A DNA stretch of 64,000 nucleotides, from contig JANCRA010000010.1 of NCBI GenBank assembly GCA_024362935.1, positions 8,982,501 through 9,046,500 of the forward strand, read 5' to 3'. Made by a program: the position numbers and the translations under genes. This document shows, in pieces, positions 25,301-37,700 of the stretch. The DNA comes from Setophaga petechia (taxonomy: Eukaryota; Chordata; Aves; Passeriformes; Parulidae). A model generated the notes under the pieces. It had not been told where the DNA came from. It saw nothing but the letters and a program-made list of their open reading frames with translations, and searched no databases. The number at the start of each line of letters is the position of its first letter. The stretch's first letter is position 1.

Positions 25301-28300
25301 TTTTGATCTGTTTGTTGTTGTAAAATATTTAGTTCTTCTCTTTGCACTCCTTTGTTATTCTGTGACCATCTGCCCCTTTGTAGTTCTGTAATGCCTCCTG
25401 TGCACTGCATGTTTGATGTATTTAGATACTGTGAAATGGATGAGAATGATGATTTGGCAGATCTTTTGTTTTACATCTAGCTCTTTCTGAAGGTGAGTAT
25501 TTCCTGGTGATCCATGTCAGTCTTGCCTGCAGGTGACATTCTTAAAAATACAGTTCATATTTTAATATCAGCAGTGTAAATGAACAGAAACAATGTGTGT
25601 ATGGAATCTGCATGTGGTAAATATTGTGATTTCTGCATGGAAGCTGACTGTGGAGATTTTTTCCAAAGTAATTCCATTGAATAACAAGGATGGAGAGAAT
25701 TCATAGGCTTGAGTTAATTCAGCTTTTTCAAAATACTCTAAAAATTCTTTTTCCTCTTACTCTTTTTACTCTAGAAGTATTCACATTACTCTTTAAGTGA
25801 ATTCTCTGAGGGCATGAAATACTAGGCATAGAACCTGGGGGCTCAGGACAGGCCTCCTCCAGATATTCCAGTGTGAAAGACCAGAGCCTAGAACAGCTGT
25901 TGGTGCCAAAGAGTGAGCTGAAATTGAAAGTTAGAAATTATAAGGTTAAGGTTATTAGAAAGTTAACAAATAAAGGTCAGGATGGAGATACTCATCCCTC
26001 CTGAAAGTGTAAAAAGTTAAAAAAAAAACAAACCCCAAGAAGTTAAAATAGTCATGTCAGTAATTCAACGTGCATTAAACTGGTTTGCTATGAACAGAGG
26101 AAATAAATTATTTACCAAGAGGCATGGCTTTTAATGATGCATGATAATCTATTCCTGAAGATAGTCCTTATCATTAGGAGATGGGTTCTGCTGATGGCAT
26201 TTTCTGCTCAAGGCATTAGGATTTCTTTGGGCAGCCACGGGAACAAATAAAACCTTTCAAACACACTTTAATAAATTTATAAGTTGAATTTATTGCCTTG
26301 CAAAAGGACATAGAAACATAGGCTTTGACATGTCCTTATATCCTCTTGCATGTGATCTTGCACATTACTAAGTGAATGTTAATTTTTTCAATTTGTTTTC
26401 CCCAGGAACATTTGCTATGTATGTACATAGTGATTTTAAAAGTTAAGGGTGTGTACTCATCCACCCCAATCTCCCAGCAGTATCTGTCAATTAATGTCAT
26501 ATAAATGATGTTGGTGCAGATAAGCTTATACACCTAAGAACTGTTGTCTGCAGTATGTATGGAAAAAATCATAGGAAAAGACATTTGAATAATGATTCAC
26601 TAAATAGAAAATGGCAGTAAACTGTCATCCATAGCCTTTCAGCAAGAGGAAAATGAACTGGTTTTGGCAGGGCTCCTTTTCACAGCAGCAGGAAGGCCTA
26701 GTGAAAAATATAAAATAAAAATTACTGCTGAAAATATAACTCCTTCCCATAGATAAACTGAACGTACTTTGAAAACAGGGAGAGGGACTTCAGTTGTAGA
26801 TCTCAAGACGTTACAAGATGACGCAGGCTAGTTTAATTTCTGTGTCCTGGTGAAAGTAAAACTTTCCTTTTGAAAGCGATTATATTTGATCAATCAGTTG
26901 AACATACTAACAATAATTAATCAGCAAATACTTTCAGCTGTATACAGCAGTAAATAACTGATTGCTTTAGACAGAAATCACTAAAGGCAGGTCAGGTCTG
27001 TAGTCTTGAGTAAGAGCTTGGAGGGAACTGATTTTATTTCAGTCCTGTCTGAACTCTCCACACCAAGGTTTTTTAGGGATTAGTGCTGTGGGGTGCTTGC
27101 TGGGCAGCCCCTGGCAGGGAACAAGACAGGGCAGCTTCACAAACCCATGGAGAGGGCACGGACCCATGTCAGGGGATGGCAGCCTCTGGTCCTGGGCTCA
27201 CACCTGCCCCTTCTTCTGCCAGCAAATCCTGAGTGTCCTGGGCCAAACGGGGCTTGACCCAGGAGAGGAGGGGCACATCTTAATATGCAGATCTAATTAA
27301 CAATGGTCTGAAAGAGCAGATCTCAGTTTTGGTGCTCTGTCAGATGGTTCCCTGTCTGTTCCTACCAGTGATCCCACAGCACTCCTGGGCACTCTGGCAC
27401 AGTAAGGCTGGACAGGCCCTTGCTCCACACAGCTGCTGCTGGAGCTGTGGAATGCACATTTTGGTAATTGCTGACCAACTGCACAGAGATAGCCATGGGT
27501 ACGTAATACCAGTTTGCATTTCCCCATCAAGGACCCAATGCACCTTGCTCAAGGAAAATTCCTGCTAGGACTTTTTAGTTTTGCCCTAGAGTAATAATTC
27601 TAGTGTTCAGCCTGTGAGGTTTTTTCCCTGAAAAGAAGGGGTGACAGTGATGTGCACAAATCTCCTGTAATTAAAGATGTGATGTTACTTAACCTTTTTA
27701 TGTCTCTTCACATCTGTTACACTTTACACCCAGCTGTGAGCTGCTGTCCCTGCTTATTTGTACACTTGAAGTAGTTTTAGTTCTCTTTAGATTCTGCTGA
27801 TTTGTTGGTTGGTATGGTTACCACAGTGTGAAACCTCTCCTGCAAGTCTGGTGCCCAACACTGTACTCGTGTGAGAACATTTTTATTATTATGTGACTGT
27901 GCTCTGTGCATAAATGAGTCTGGGATGTCTGGTTGGCAGTGCTACATATAGAATTAGCTTAACACTTTCCACATACCAGACCCCGTGTGCAGTGAGCTCT
28001 GTATGCAGGAGATTCACTCTCCCTCCCACTGTGTTTGCAGTGACACAAAAGGGCAGGAATATGGCTAGCAGAGGATTTGTGTCCTGCTTTATGCTCTGAT
28101 ATCAAAAGCACCTGTTTGTTTCCCATCATCAATGCCTAGAGACACACAGGAGTTTCAGCCACACTCATGGTGCTGTGCAGGCCCCCTGATGAAATGTCCC
28201 TGGCCTTTAGCATGGGAAGGCTTTCAGCTGGTAGGAGGCTGGTAGAGGTGTCTCTAGTTATTATATCTGTGAGTACACAGAGAGAAGGGAGAGTGTACCA

Positions 28301-30879
28301 AAAGAATTTCAACAAATTGCCTTAGGATTTTTGGTTAATATGATCCTGCCTGTAATTGAAGGTGTTAGAACCAGGGAGATGTAATTGAGTCCCAGCAGGC
28401 ACTCCCTGCTGCCACTTCCACCTTGTTGCATCAAGCCATTCCTGACTGATGCACACCAGCAGGGGTTATTTCACTCTGCTGAAGAAAGAAAAATCTGGCA
28501 TGATTACCCCAGACTATTGAAGCATGAATTCAAGCCCTGCATTTTATATGCTTCTGCCTCAACAACCATTGATGATGATGGTGTTGTGCCTGAACAGAGA
28601 AATGAGATCATCTTTCTGCTAGGAGACAAGGAATTTTTGAGCAACAGAAATAAACCCTGAATTTTATATAGTGGGTTAGTTATCACTAAAAGTAAATGAG
28701 ATTATGTAAATCAGTCTCCATAAAATGCTTTATTTTGCAAGTGATGTCTCTATTATGCTGCAGATACAGCACCCCCTGCCCAAAATACTTTCAAGTATCA
28801 GATCCAGGTCATTTTATCAAACCAGAATGAAATACGTGTTTCAAAGTTAGCTCTTAGCACAGGCATTTGTGAAACCAAATATTTACAGAGCTTAAGTCCA
28901 CTTACTGCAATTAATGTGCAGTTTCTTGAGCCTGTCAGCTTCAGAGGCTGCTGGCCTGAGTGCTGGGTTGATGGCAGGGAGGCCAGTTCAGGCCACCAGT
29001 CTGACCACGCCAGTCCCTATGCTGCCTACAGAGCTCAAAGCTTTTCTGTTCTGCCCTGGACCCACCCTTCCCACTCCCCAGCCATGAAATGCTGCACAAG
29101 CAGCTGTCTTAGTCCTCCTTCCAGGAGATCAGCCAATGTCATGTATCTTTACCTATATATTCAAGCATCTTTTTGTCCAGATGTCTTTGCCAGAAGCTTT
29201 AAAGAACCAACATCTCTCCCTCTTCTCACCCCCATCATCTTTTTCAAATTGCTTATTTCTTGGCCAAGAAAAAGAGATGCTTTTGTTTTGCCAACAGGAA
29301 ATTCATTACTTTCCAATTCTATTAAATTCTCCTTTCTTATTCATGGCATTCTCCTAAGAAGGAGTATGTACATATTTGTCTGAGTGATATCCTTTCACTG
29401 TGGATGTGATAGAAAAAAAATACCCTAGAGCCAGATTCTTCCCTCCCCTGAAGAAAATTACCTTCTCATGTTTTATAGTTCCTTATAAACAAGTTTTAAA
29501 AATAAAATAGAAATTTTTAAATATCATGGAAATGAGCACCCTTGCATCTCCCCCTACAGATAAATGGCAGCAGCCTGTAGCAAGGCAGCATCTGACTTCT
29601 GTGCAGTACTAAAGGGAAAGGTCAGAATCAGCTGTGTATGTAAAACTAGACTTAATTCTCTGCATGCAGCTGTTTTAATGTGAAGTCAAAGAGCAGTTCA
29701 GCCATGGGTGAAGTTCTGTTCAAAGTATCAGCCTTGCCAGCTGATTAATTTAAAAATTTTTTCATTCACTTCACTCTATATAATAACAGCAACTTCTGTT
29801 TTACTTCACCCTCATGCATCACATCTCCTTTGAATTAATGAGAAATACCTGAAGGACTTTAAATGAAAAGCACATGAATACTTAGTAAAAGCCAGCAAGG
29901 CTTGCTACTTCTCATTTCCTCCTCTGCCATGATAGCTTTCTCCAGAGATCCTGCCTGTGGGAAGTGAGTCATGAGCTCGCTGCCTCAATCAGGTGGAAAG
30001 GACAGGCTCTAATCCTCTCTCTGAGAGAAGCTTAAACCTGGCATTCCTTAACCCAAACAGCTTCTTATTGACTTGTGGAATTACTCTGGTTATTTTTTAG
30101 AGTGATTATCTTTCAGAGAGATCTTTAGAGCTCTCTCTCTCACTGGCATTTTTGTGAGGAGATGGCCTCTTGCAGGATCTGGTCCTTGATGGGAGGTGAA
30201 GGGTAGCAAATGCAAAGCAAGCACTGGCATCCTTCAGCTTCATTACAGTGCCATCAGATGGAACAGGATGGTCCCCCTGTGCCAGGCTGAAATGCTGTTG
30301 AATTAAGTCCTCAGCTGTAAAAAATGAAGTGCCTGCCTCTTAGCATTTGCAGCAGAAAGCTGTGGAACTTCTGCAACATAACATTAAAAAACCTCCAGCA
30401 TCTCCATAGTTGTATGTAAACAGCTTAACATTTAAATTTACTGATGTCATCTAAATATGATTTTTTTTCTCTGTCATGTTTAAAGACTAAAACAGTTAGT
30501 AAAAATAAATAAGATGCCCCCTGGAGAGATTATGTCTTTGTAATTCTAAACAAACAGTGTATATCACCAAATTGTAATATTATTTTGAAAAATGGAGACT
30601 TTCTGTTATTCTATTCTGCTTTCTTAGGGCAATATTTTTATTGCTAATTGTTTGACTGTCTTAAAATATTTTTTTCTTATGTGAATTTTATAATATTTTC
30701 CACTTGAGAAAGGGTATTATTGAGTGGTTCAGTAAATTTCCCCTTAAGAGCATATTAGCTAGGGAATATCTTCAAGTGAAATTTTCCAATAAATCAAGGA
30801 GTTTCAAATTCATGGAAAATGAAATTGCTCTAGCCTTTTTTTTGAAGTTTAACTTAAGCCCTGTTGTGAGATTAATGTG

Positions 30880-31120
30880 AGTAGCAGTAGGACAAGGGCT
30901 AAACTGCTTAAACTGAATGAAGGCAGTTTATATCATTATTAGGAAGAAATTCTTCCCTGTGAGGGTGGTGAGGCCCTGGTACACATTGCCCAGAGAAGCT
31001 GCATGGAAGTGTCCAAGGCCAGGCTGAACAGGGCTTGGAGCAGCCTGGGTCAGTGGGAGAGGTCCCTGCCCACTGCAGGAACATGGAATGGGATGAGCTT
31101 TGAGGTCCCTCCCAACCCTC
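30880..31120 (+). mobile_element. CR1 LINE 3' fragment
   Basis: Matches the well-known 3' end of avian CR1 retrotransposons: a run with AGGAAGAAATTCTTCC, GTGAGGGTGGTGAGGC, TTGCCCAGAGAAGC, then CCAAGGCCAGGCTG, GGGCTTGGAGCAGCCTGG, TCCCTGCCC and finally GAGGTCCCTCCCAACCC. Oriented with the gene. It is 5'-truncated, as CR1 copies usually are, and holds no intact reverse transcriptase. CR1 is abundant in birds and other sauropsids, which supports the taxonomic inference. Confidence 0.9.
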
Positions 31121-31396
31121 CAGTGATTAACATGTTAGTCAGAACAAGCTTGACTTCAAATACTGAATTGTGTGTACTTAGAATCCAAAAGATCCTTGCC
31201 TGCCCCTAACACTACATATTGATACTCAGATAAACTGGAATGCATTGGTCCTTGTAGCAGAGGGGATTTCTCATTTGGAGCTGTGGATCACACCAAAAGT
31301 TGTAATAATGTTGGCATGTGAGGTGTTGTGGGGGGAGAATATAGAATATACTTGTTAGCTGTCTTGAGTCATATGTCATTCAGGAAATCTTAGATT

Positions 31397-31480
31397 TTTG
31401 GGGTAGTTCAGGTTGAAAAAGACCTTAGGAGGCCATTTTATTCAATCTCCTCATCAAAGAGCACGATTTCATTATTTCTA
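31397..31480 (-). mobile_element. Degenerate CR1-like fragment, reverse orientation
   Basis: The string GTTCAGGTTGAAAAAGACCT, followed by a CAATCTCC-type segment, resembles the reverse complement of a CR1 3' end (commonly GGTTGGAA then GGACCT). It lies about 280 bp from the plus-strand CR1 copy. The match is short and diverged; it could also be another avian repeat with a similar end. Confidence 0.45.
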
Positions 31481-32140
31481 TTATCATTCCATGACAGTTC
31501 AGGGATTGATCCCAGTCATGAACTAAACTGGATAGACAGTCCAGTATATTGTCTTGAGACTGGGGCAGTGAGAGAGACGATTAAGTTTCTGTTTCTGATC
31601 TGTGAGGACTTCTAGGTTCTGTTGCAGGGACCAAATTTCCAGCAGCACAGGAGCCTGTGTGTGGTATTTTTAAGGGAGAGCCCAGTAGTGGGATTCTTTA
31701 TGTTTGGACATGGCCAATGAACTTTAACTGGGAGAGGAAGGATTTTAGAATGGGCTACCAGAATTTTCTTTTCACTGAAACTTAATACTTAAATGTGAAA
31801 TTGCTTCATTATTGCAAGCTAGTTTCTATTTGTAGATAAAAGAAATTTTGAGATATTTGTATAGTAATTAAATGAGAAGAATAGACTCTTCCCTTATGGG
31901 AAGTGTTAAAAATGCTGCTTAATTTTTGATTAAATCATAAAAGCTCTGAAAGTTGAGATGTAAGGTGGTAGGGATTTGCCATGACTTCTTTGCACCTCTA
32001 CCTTGTTTTCAAAGCAGCACTCCAATCTTCGGTGTATTTTCTATGTCACTGTGCTAATCTGAAGTGTCAAGACTTTGATTAAAATGCCAAAGAGTTTGTC
32101 AATCAGTGTTTTTTTTTTCTGCTTTATCTGCATTTGATAG

Positions 32141-32310
32141 AGAATTTTCCAAAGAAAGGGAAAAAGCCAAGGCCCGAGGGGACTTCCAGAAGCTGCGTGA
32201 GAAACAGCAGCTTGAAGAAGACCTGAAGGGGTATTTAGACTGGATTACCCAGGCAGAAGACATTGACCCCGAGAATGACGAAGAGGCTGATGAGGAAGGC
32301 AAGAGGAACA
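32141..32310 (+). CDS. CACNA1D: CACNA1D exon 9: I-II linker with beta-subunit binding site (AID)
   Basis: A 170-nt exon that begins [20 protein letters not shown] directly after IS6 and continues with [18 protein letters not shown], the alpha interaction domain. The conserved Y, W and I residues of GYLDWI grip the groove of the cytosolic beta subunit, which controls surface delivery and inactivation. It ends [17 protein letters not shown] plus one base. The donor is GTACGT. Joining to 34717 gives arginine at the junction, joining to 40239 gives threonine; both keep the frame, so the next exon is an optional cassette. Confidence 0.97.
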
Positions 32311-34524
32311 GTACGTATTCCCTCCTCTCTAGTTCCGTGGGGACACTTTGACTCCTCCTGGGGGTGTTGCACTGCAGGGAAGGCAGCCTGGCCAATGCTT
32401 TCCCTTTCCCAGTTTGCAGAAGTGTTGGTTAGCAGAGCAATTGTCTGTCAATATGGAGATGCTGAGTCATGGAAGGTAATTTGGAATCTTACAACAAAAT
32501 TCTGCTTGGGGTGTCCGTGTATGAATCACTGTCTGCATTCAGTCACTACTGAGACTTATAAACTTTGCTTTATTTGTGTTCTGGAAAGAGTTGGTGCAGA
32601 GAAGCCATATGCCATTAAGTCTCATTGTAAATCCTTAGAATGTGTTTTCCTGTGGGTGCATGCAAGGAAAACAATAATGACATAAAGGGCTTAAAAATAT
32701 GACCAAAGTTACAGTCAAGAAATAACCTTGTGCTGATACTGAGGATGTTTTGTTTTTGTTGTTGTAGTAGGAAAACAATATTCTATGTCCTTTTTGATGT
32801 TCAGAATACAATAGAGAACATTTTTTACTACCTGTCTTAACTGGGTGTGCAATAAATGAAATCTTGTGGGATTTTCACTTGACACTAACAAATATAATTT
32901 ATGATGTATTTATTTAACAGTAGGCTGTTAGAACCAGGTGATTTATCTGGTAGTTTGATATTGAAGTATATTGAAGTATGATAGACAGTATACTATCTCT
33001 GTATTGCAGTGATAGTAGTAGTTTTTCAGAATCTTTGAGTTTCAGAATTTTATGAGTCCTTTAGTTCACAATAAAAGCAAAGTATGGGAGTATGGGACTG
33101 TGTTACTGACTGGAAGGACACTGATTTTATGAGAGGCTGCAAGGGAAACTGTGGGTTGGTGTTGATTCCTGCACCACTGGAAAGGAATAATTTATGTCTA
33201 TTGGAAAATGTATTGCACAAATAGAATTTTTATCTTGAACAGGGCAGAAAAAGCCAGAATTCACTATACTTAGTTATTGCTACTAATGTGTGGAAGGAGT
33301 GCATAAACTCTGGGTTTGAGTACTACTATAAAATCCTAAGCCTGAGTTATAAAAGATGGCACATTTTATGGAGTTAATACATTTGTACAAGGCTGCTGTG
33401 TAGAATTGTAGGTGATGCTGAGTTTGCACAGTGTTGGATGCCTGGGTTGTCAGCTGTGGTGACAAAGGACTGGTTTACAGGTGAAATCCTGGGAACCTTT
33501 TTTGTCCTGTTCAAATTAGATGTTTGTTAATATGCTGCAAAAACTCCCCATTTGCTCTGATATTCCTTAAACAGCTTTGAGGTCATACAGATAAAAAAAT
33601 ACTTTGCGTATCTACTCAGTTTGAAAGAACTTTCAAGTCTAAGCTGTTAACTTAGGCATAATTTTTAGGCTAAGTTAAAGGTTGTAGAAGACTTGCAGAG
33701 TGAAAATAGAAGGAACATAATTAAAAGATCTTTAGGAGAAATAACAAGAATTTAATTTCAGGCAGACATACATGCTTTTGTGTGGAAACTTACAGTGAAT
33801 AGGCAATCTCCTAGCACTCCTGGATTTATACACATGCCCTTAAATATGTGGCTTGGTATTTCAATGTCAATATCAACTGCAACAGCCTGTAAAGGAGGAA
33901 GGGTTGCCGAGTTGCCCCACCTCCTTGCATTTCAGATATTTTTAGGTAATAAATTTAGTTGAAATATATTTGTGATGTTTTTTTCTTGAGCCATCTTAGA
34001 AGTATGAAGTACGACTGGGTCCCAAGATAGTCAGAATAATAATTTTCAGGCTTCTAGGCAACTCTGTCCCTGCTTTGAATACCTAAACCTCTGGGTGATC
34101 CAGATTACTGCTGGTTTATGGAGACAGATGATCACCATGGTGCTCCTCAATGATGTAGAAGAGCTCTGGGTTTGGGATACACAAGATTTCTGTGGCATGC
34201 AAGGCAGAGATTTCGAAGAGGGTTAAGTCAGTGATTAATAGTTTCTCACGTAATTGTTTAAAATTGTAGTTGAGGTTCCTGCAATGCCCCCCCAGCATTT
34301 GAAAATTTGTAATCAGAGAAGTTATTAAGTCATTTATTTATAAATCCTATGCATTTCTACGTCTCTGTTGTTGATAATGGGCAGGTATTCAATGCTGTTG
34401 AATAACAATATCTTTTAATTACTAGAATTGTAAACATGCCTTTAGTGTAAGTTGGAAATCTTTATTATGAACCAGTAGCTGATTATCCTGAAGCCAATGA
34501 TAAAACTTCCATTGCCTTCAAAGC

Positions 34525-34690
34525 CCTGCGAATTTAGCTCAGAATGCGAGGAGCCGTGCGAGGTGAGGGGTTTAGCTGTGACAGTTGTGCTGCCGGTGAT
34601 GTCGGTCTGTTGTGCCTAACCTTGCCTGTGTTGTGTGTACGGACACGTTTTTGTTTTTTGCGTTGCGACTGCTGCCACCTCCCGCGTCAC
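34525..34690. promoter_or_regulatory. Small CpG-rich patch before the cassette exon
   Basis: About a dozen CpG dinucleotides occur here (GCGAGG, GCCGTGCG, GCCGG, GTCGG, TACGGACACG, TTGCGTTGCG, CCCGCG), while the surrounding introns are nearly free of CpG. It is too short for a classic CpG island. It may mark an unmethylated or regulated site, or simply conserved splicing sequence. Confidence 0.35.
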
Positions 34691-34708
34691 TGCTGGGATT
34701 ACATGTGC
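34659..34708 (+). promoter_or_regulatory. UGC-rich 3' splice-site region (putative SRRM4 enhancer)
   Basis: Six TGC triplets (starting at 34659, 34664, 34670, 34673, 34691 and 34706) fall in the 58 nt before the cassette acceptor, which itself lacks a long pyrimidine run. UGC motifs near a weak 3' splice site are the known signature of exons activated by SRRM4 (nSR100), a splicing factor of neurons and inner-ear hair cells. The regulator is inferred. Confidence 0.4.
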
Positions 34709-34716
34709 TTCCCCAG

Positions 34717-34794
34717 GGCTTACACTGGCTGACTTAATGGAAGACAAGAAGAAAAGCAGACTTAGCTGCTTTGGCCGTTCTTCCAAAAAACATG
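34717..34794 (+). CDS. CACNA1D: CACNA1D alternative cassette exon (9*-like), 26 residues in the I-II linker
   Basis: A 78-nt in-frame exon. With the base carried from exon 9 it reads RLTLADLMEDKKKSR then LSCFGRSSKKH and passes one base to exon 10. It closely resembles the optional insert of rat and human Cav1.3 (RVTLADLMEEKKKSRLSCFG) and sits where CACNA1C has exon 9*. A 26-residue insert in the I-II loop is one of three alpha-1D segments I recall as hair-cell-specific in chicken cochlea; the length is exact. The segment is basic and serine-rich, with RSS a possible kinase site. Acceptor CCCCAG, donor GTAAAA (weak). Skipping keeps the frame. Confidence 0.93.
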
Positions 34795-37700
34795 GTAAAA
34801 TGTGCTCGGATTTGCAGTTGAACTTTTCTTTTCTGCTCATACTGCATTGGATGTGGGAGCTTTCGGGAGCACAGACTGTTTGCATTTCTCTATAACCCAG
34901 GCACAGCCCTCTAGCATGGAACCCCTTGTGCATGCAGACCTTCCTCCTGGTTGAAGTGCATGTTTGAAATAGAGGTGCTGCTCTACCTCCCTAAAGCAGA
35001 GTGTTTAATCCATTCACATTTCCCCTCAAGTGTCTTTGTCTGTGGCTGTTCTTGAAGAATAGGTTTTCTTTTTCAGAAGTCAGGTAACCCAGATCAAAAG
35101 TGTATTTTAAATTTGGGCATGAAGAAAGTAATAAAAGTATTTTACAAGTTTTGTAACCCATCATAGTGTAAGCTTAGAACGGCATGATAATACTTACTAT
35201 TTACTTTTGATACCTATGATGTAGAATCTAACAAATCACAACAAGCTTTTACTGTATCTCCTTTTGTTGTTGATGGTTTTGTTTCTGTAATTTGTTTTAT
35301 TCACTTTTCCCCACCCACAATGAAGATGGAGGTTTACAGTATGATAATTATTTTCAAATCTGCCTGTTTTAATACTGGCAAATGTCCTGTTTTGACATGA
35401 GCACAGTTGCAGTGGTTAGGAAATCCAGTTTTAGTGCTATCTGCAACTAAGTTATTTGACCAACTGGATTTCTTGCTGTCCTAACAATTCCTATTGTGGC
35501 CCAGACTGAGGCTGATACTCTCATCCAGTTACTTTAGAGAATGCAGAATTCTAAGTCAGAAATTGCTGGGACCTGTTTTGTACAAACACCGAGTCTGTTT
35601 GAAATTGTTTGTGCAGCTGTTACATATAGATATATACATATCACTGTCTGATAGCTCACTCAGCTCTGCGTGCTGAAATAGTTTTCCTATAAAAATTGTG
35701 AGAAGACAGTTGCAATTTTACTTTGAACTAGCCCTTAAATGAGCAGATTCAGGTTCTGATGTCTGTGAAGACCAGCCTGGCACCTGCTGGCACCTGCTGG
35801 CAGTGGCTGCTGTGCCAGGCCTGGTGCCTGACCTTGCAAGCCAGAGGCATCTCAAACTCATGGGCACTCATTGGATTCCTCTGCCTGGCAGGGCAGGCAC
35901 ACCTTTTGTGAGTAGGGTTTTTCCAAAGTACAGATTAGTGGCCTAAGTTTATTTCTTCCTGAGTTGATTATGCTGATATGAGGAGTTGAAGCTTAGACTG
36001 TCTCTGGATTAGAAACACCACACTAAATATTTTTCTTTGTATTCCCTCTACCTGTATGTCCATTAAAAGCAACATGTGTGAGGAATATGAAACATTCCCA
36101 AGTTTCTCAGTGTGGTCCTTCAGGCTACAAGTGGTTTGTTCAGTGATGCTACTACAACAAAACCCAATTTATTTGCTCTCCTTCCACTGGTTTGCAGCCA
36201 GCCTTATATTGCTTTTCCATGGGCTGCCTATAAAAACAGAGAGCCCATAAGAATGATCTACAGCAACGTTAAATCTGCACTATGAAAAAAGATATCTTGC
36301 TACACTATCATGGAGAACATCTTCCAAGCAGACTCTCCTTAAACTGAATTTACCCCGAGAAGCTTCACAGTCAGAAAAGATAGTGCCACTTCTTTCTGAA
36401 GTGTTTTCTGGGCATACAGCAGACTTGGGAAAATTTGAGATGAATTTGCAATGATAATGTTGCCACTTTAGGGATTTTTTTTCACTCTGTTTTGCTGTTT
36501 GACTACCTCAAAGATTTGGTGAAAAGGATTCAGAAAATTAATGCACTAATTTGAGAAAGAATTTGGAAAATTTTGGAACCAGCAATTCAAGGAATTGCTT
36601 GGCTGTTACTAGCAAACAGAACATGAAATATTTTGTAAGAATGGCCTAAAATTTTGCCAGTTTAATATAATGCCAAGATTCTCTGCAGTAGCCAATACTG
36701 ATGAGCTGTGCAGATCACTCCACTTCTGCAGCACTTTTCCTTCAGCACAGTTAACCAAAAGGCTGCCCAACTTGCACCAGTGTGAAAATACACAGTTGAG
36801 CTTGAAACAGGTTAAAATTTTAATCATTTACATTAGAGAGGACAAAATTTCCAACAATAATACTTGAAACCACAAATCAGTAATTCAGGTTGTAATTTGG
36901 CCTGCTTCTGGATTCTACAGTGACGCTGAATTGTTGTTTTTCAGGATTATGGAATTTATTTCTTCCAATTCTAGCTGGCAAGGGCATACTGCTGATAGAC
37001 AGTGGCTTGCTGTTCACTGTGCATTAGTGATGTTACATCCAGGAGTGGAGCTGGAAATCCTTGCTCCAAAGTCTGAAAACTCCAGAACCCCATGAATACA
37101 ATGGATTGTTTTTCTCATGTTACATTCTTATCCATAGAAGCAAAATGTAGTAGTTGATGTATTTGACCTGTTTTCTATCCACTCAGGAAAGTGTTAAGCT
37201 GCATGCTGTATGAGTTGCTTATATTGTCTAATGCAAGCATTCTTTTGTTTGAAACCAGTTAGCTTAATTGAAGAGATTATTGGATCTAGAAATCTGGATA
37301 ATCTTTCCAGAAGAATGCCAGTAAAATAAGGGCAAAAGGTGAATAAAGGAAAGACAAAAATTTGGCATCTTCCTTTCAACAGTGGGGTGCAAGTTTACAG
37401 ATCTCAGAGCTGACCCTGCTGAGATCAGCCTCCCAAAAGTCTCTCAAAATTGTGTGCTGTGTTTGCCTCATGGACACCACCTGCCCTTATGGAGCTGAGT
37501 TGTTTTGGGACCTGGCAGGTTGCTTGCATTAGCAGAGTGGATGTGGACATGCAGTGCTGCTCTTTTCTTCTGCCTAAAGACCTGATGACTTGCTGGCATT
37601 GCTGGAGCTGGACTTCCACATGGTGCCTTTCTCAGTACTTCTGTCGAGTTTTGATTTTGACATATAAATTACAGTATAATGGCAGCTGAGTTTCTAATGT

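Larger units (their letters stand above)
32311..34716 (+). other. CACNA1D: Intron 9 (2,406 nt)
   Basis: AT-rich until about 34520, then a CpG-richer 170-bp patch leads up to the cassette exon. No coding sequence recognised. Confidence 0.8.

Noticed and set aside
28916..29383. 155-codon plus-strand open frame in intron 8
   Set aside because: No recognisable similarity; GC-richer start and AT-rich end typical of chance intronic frames.
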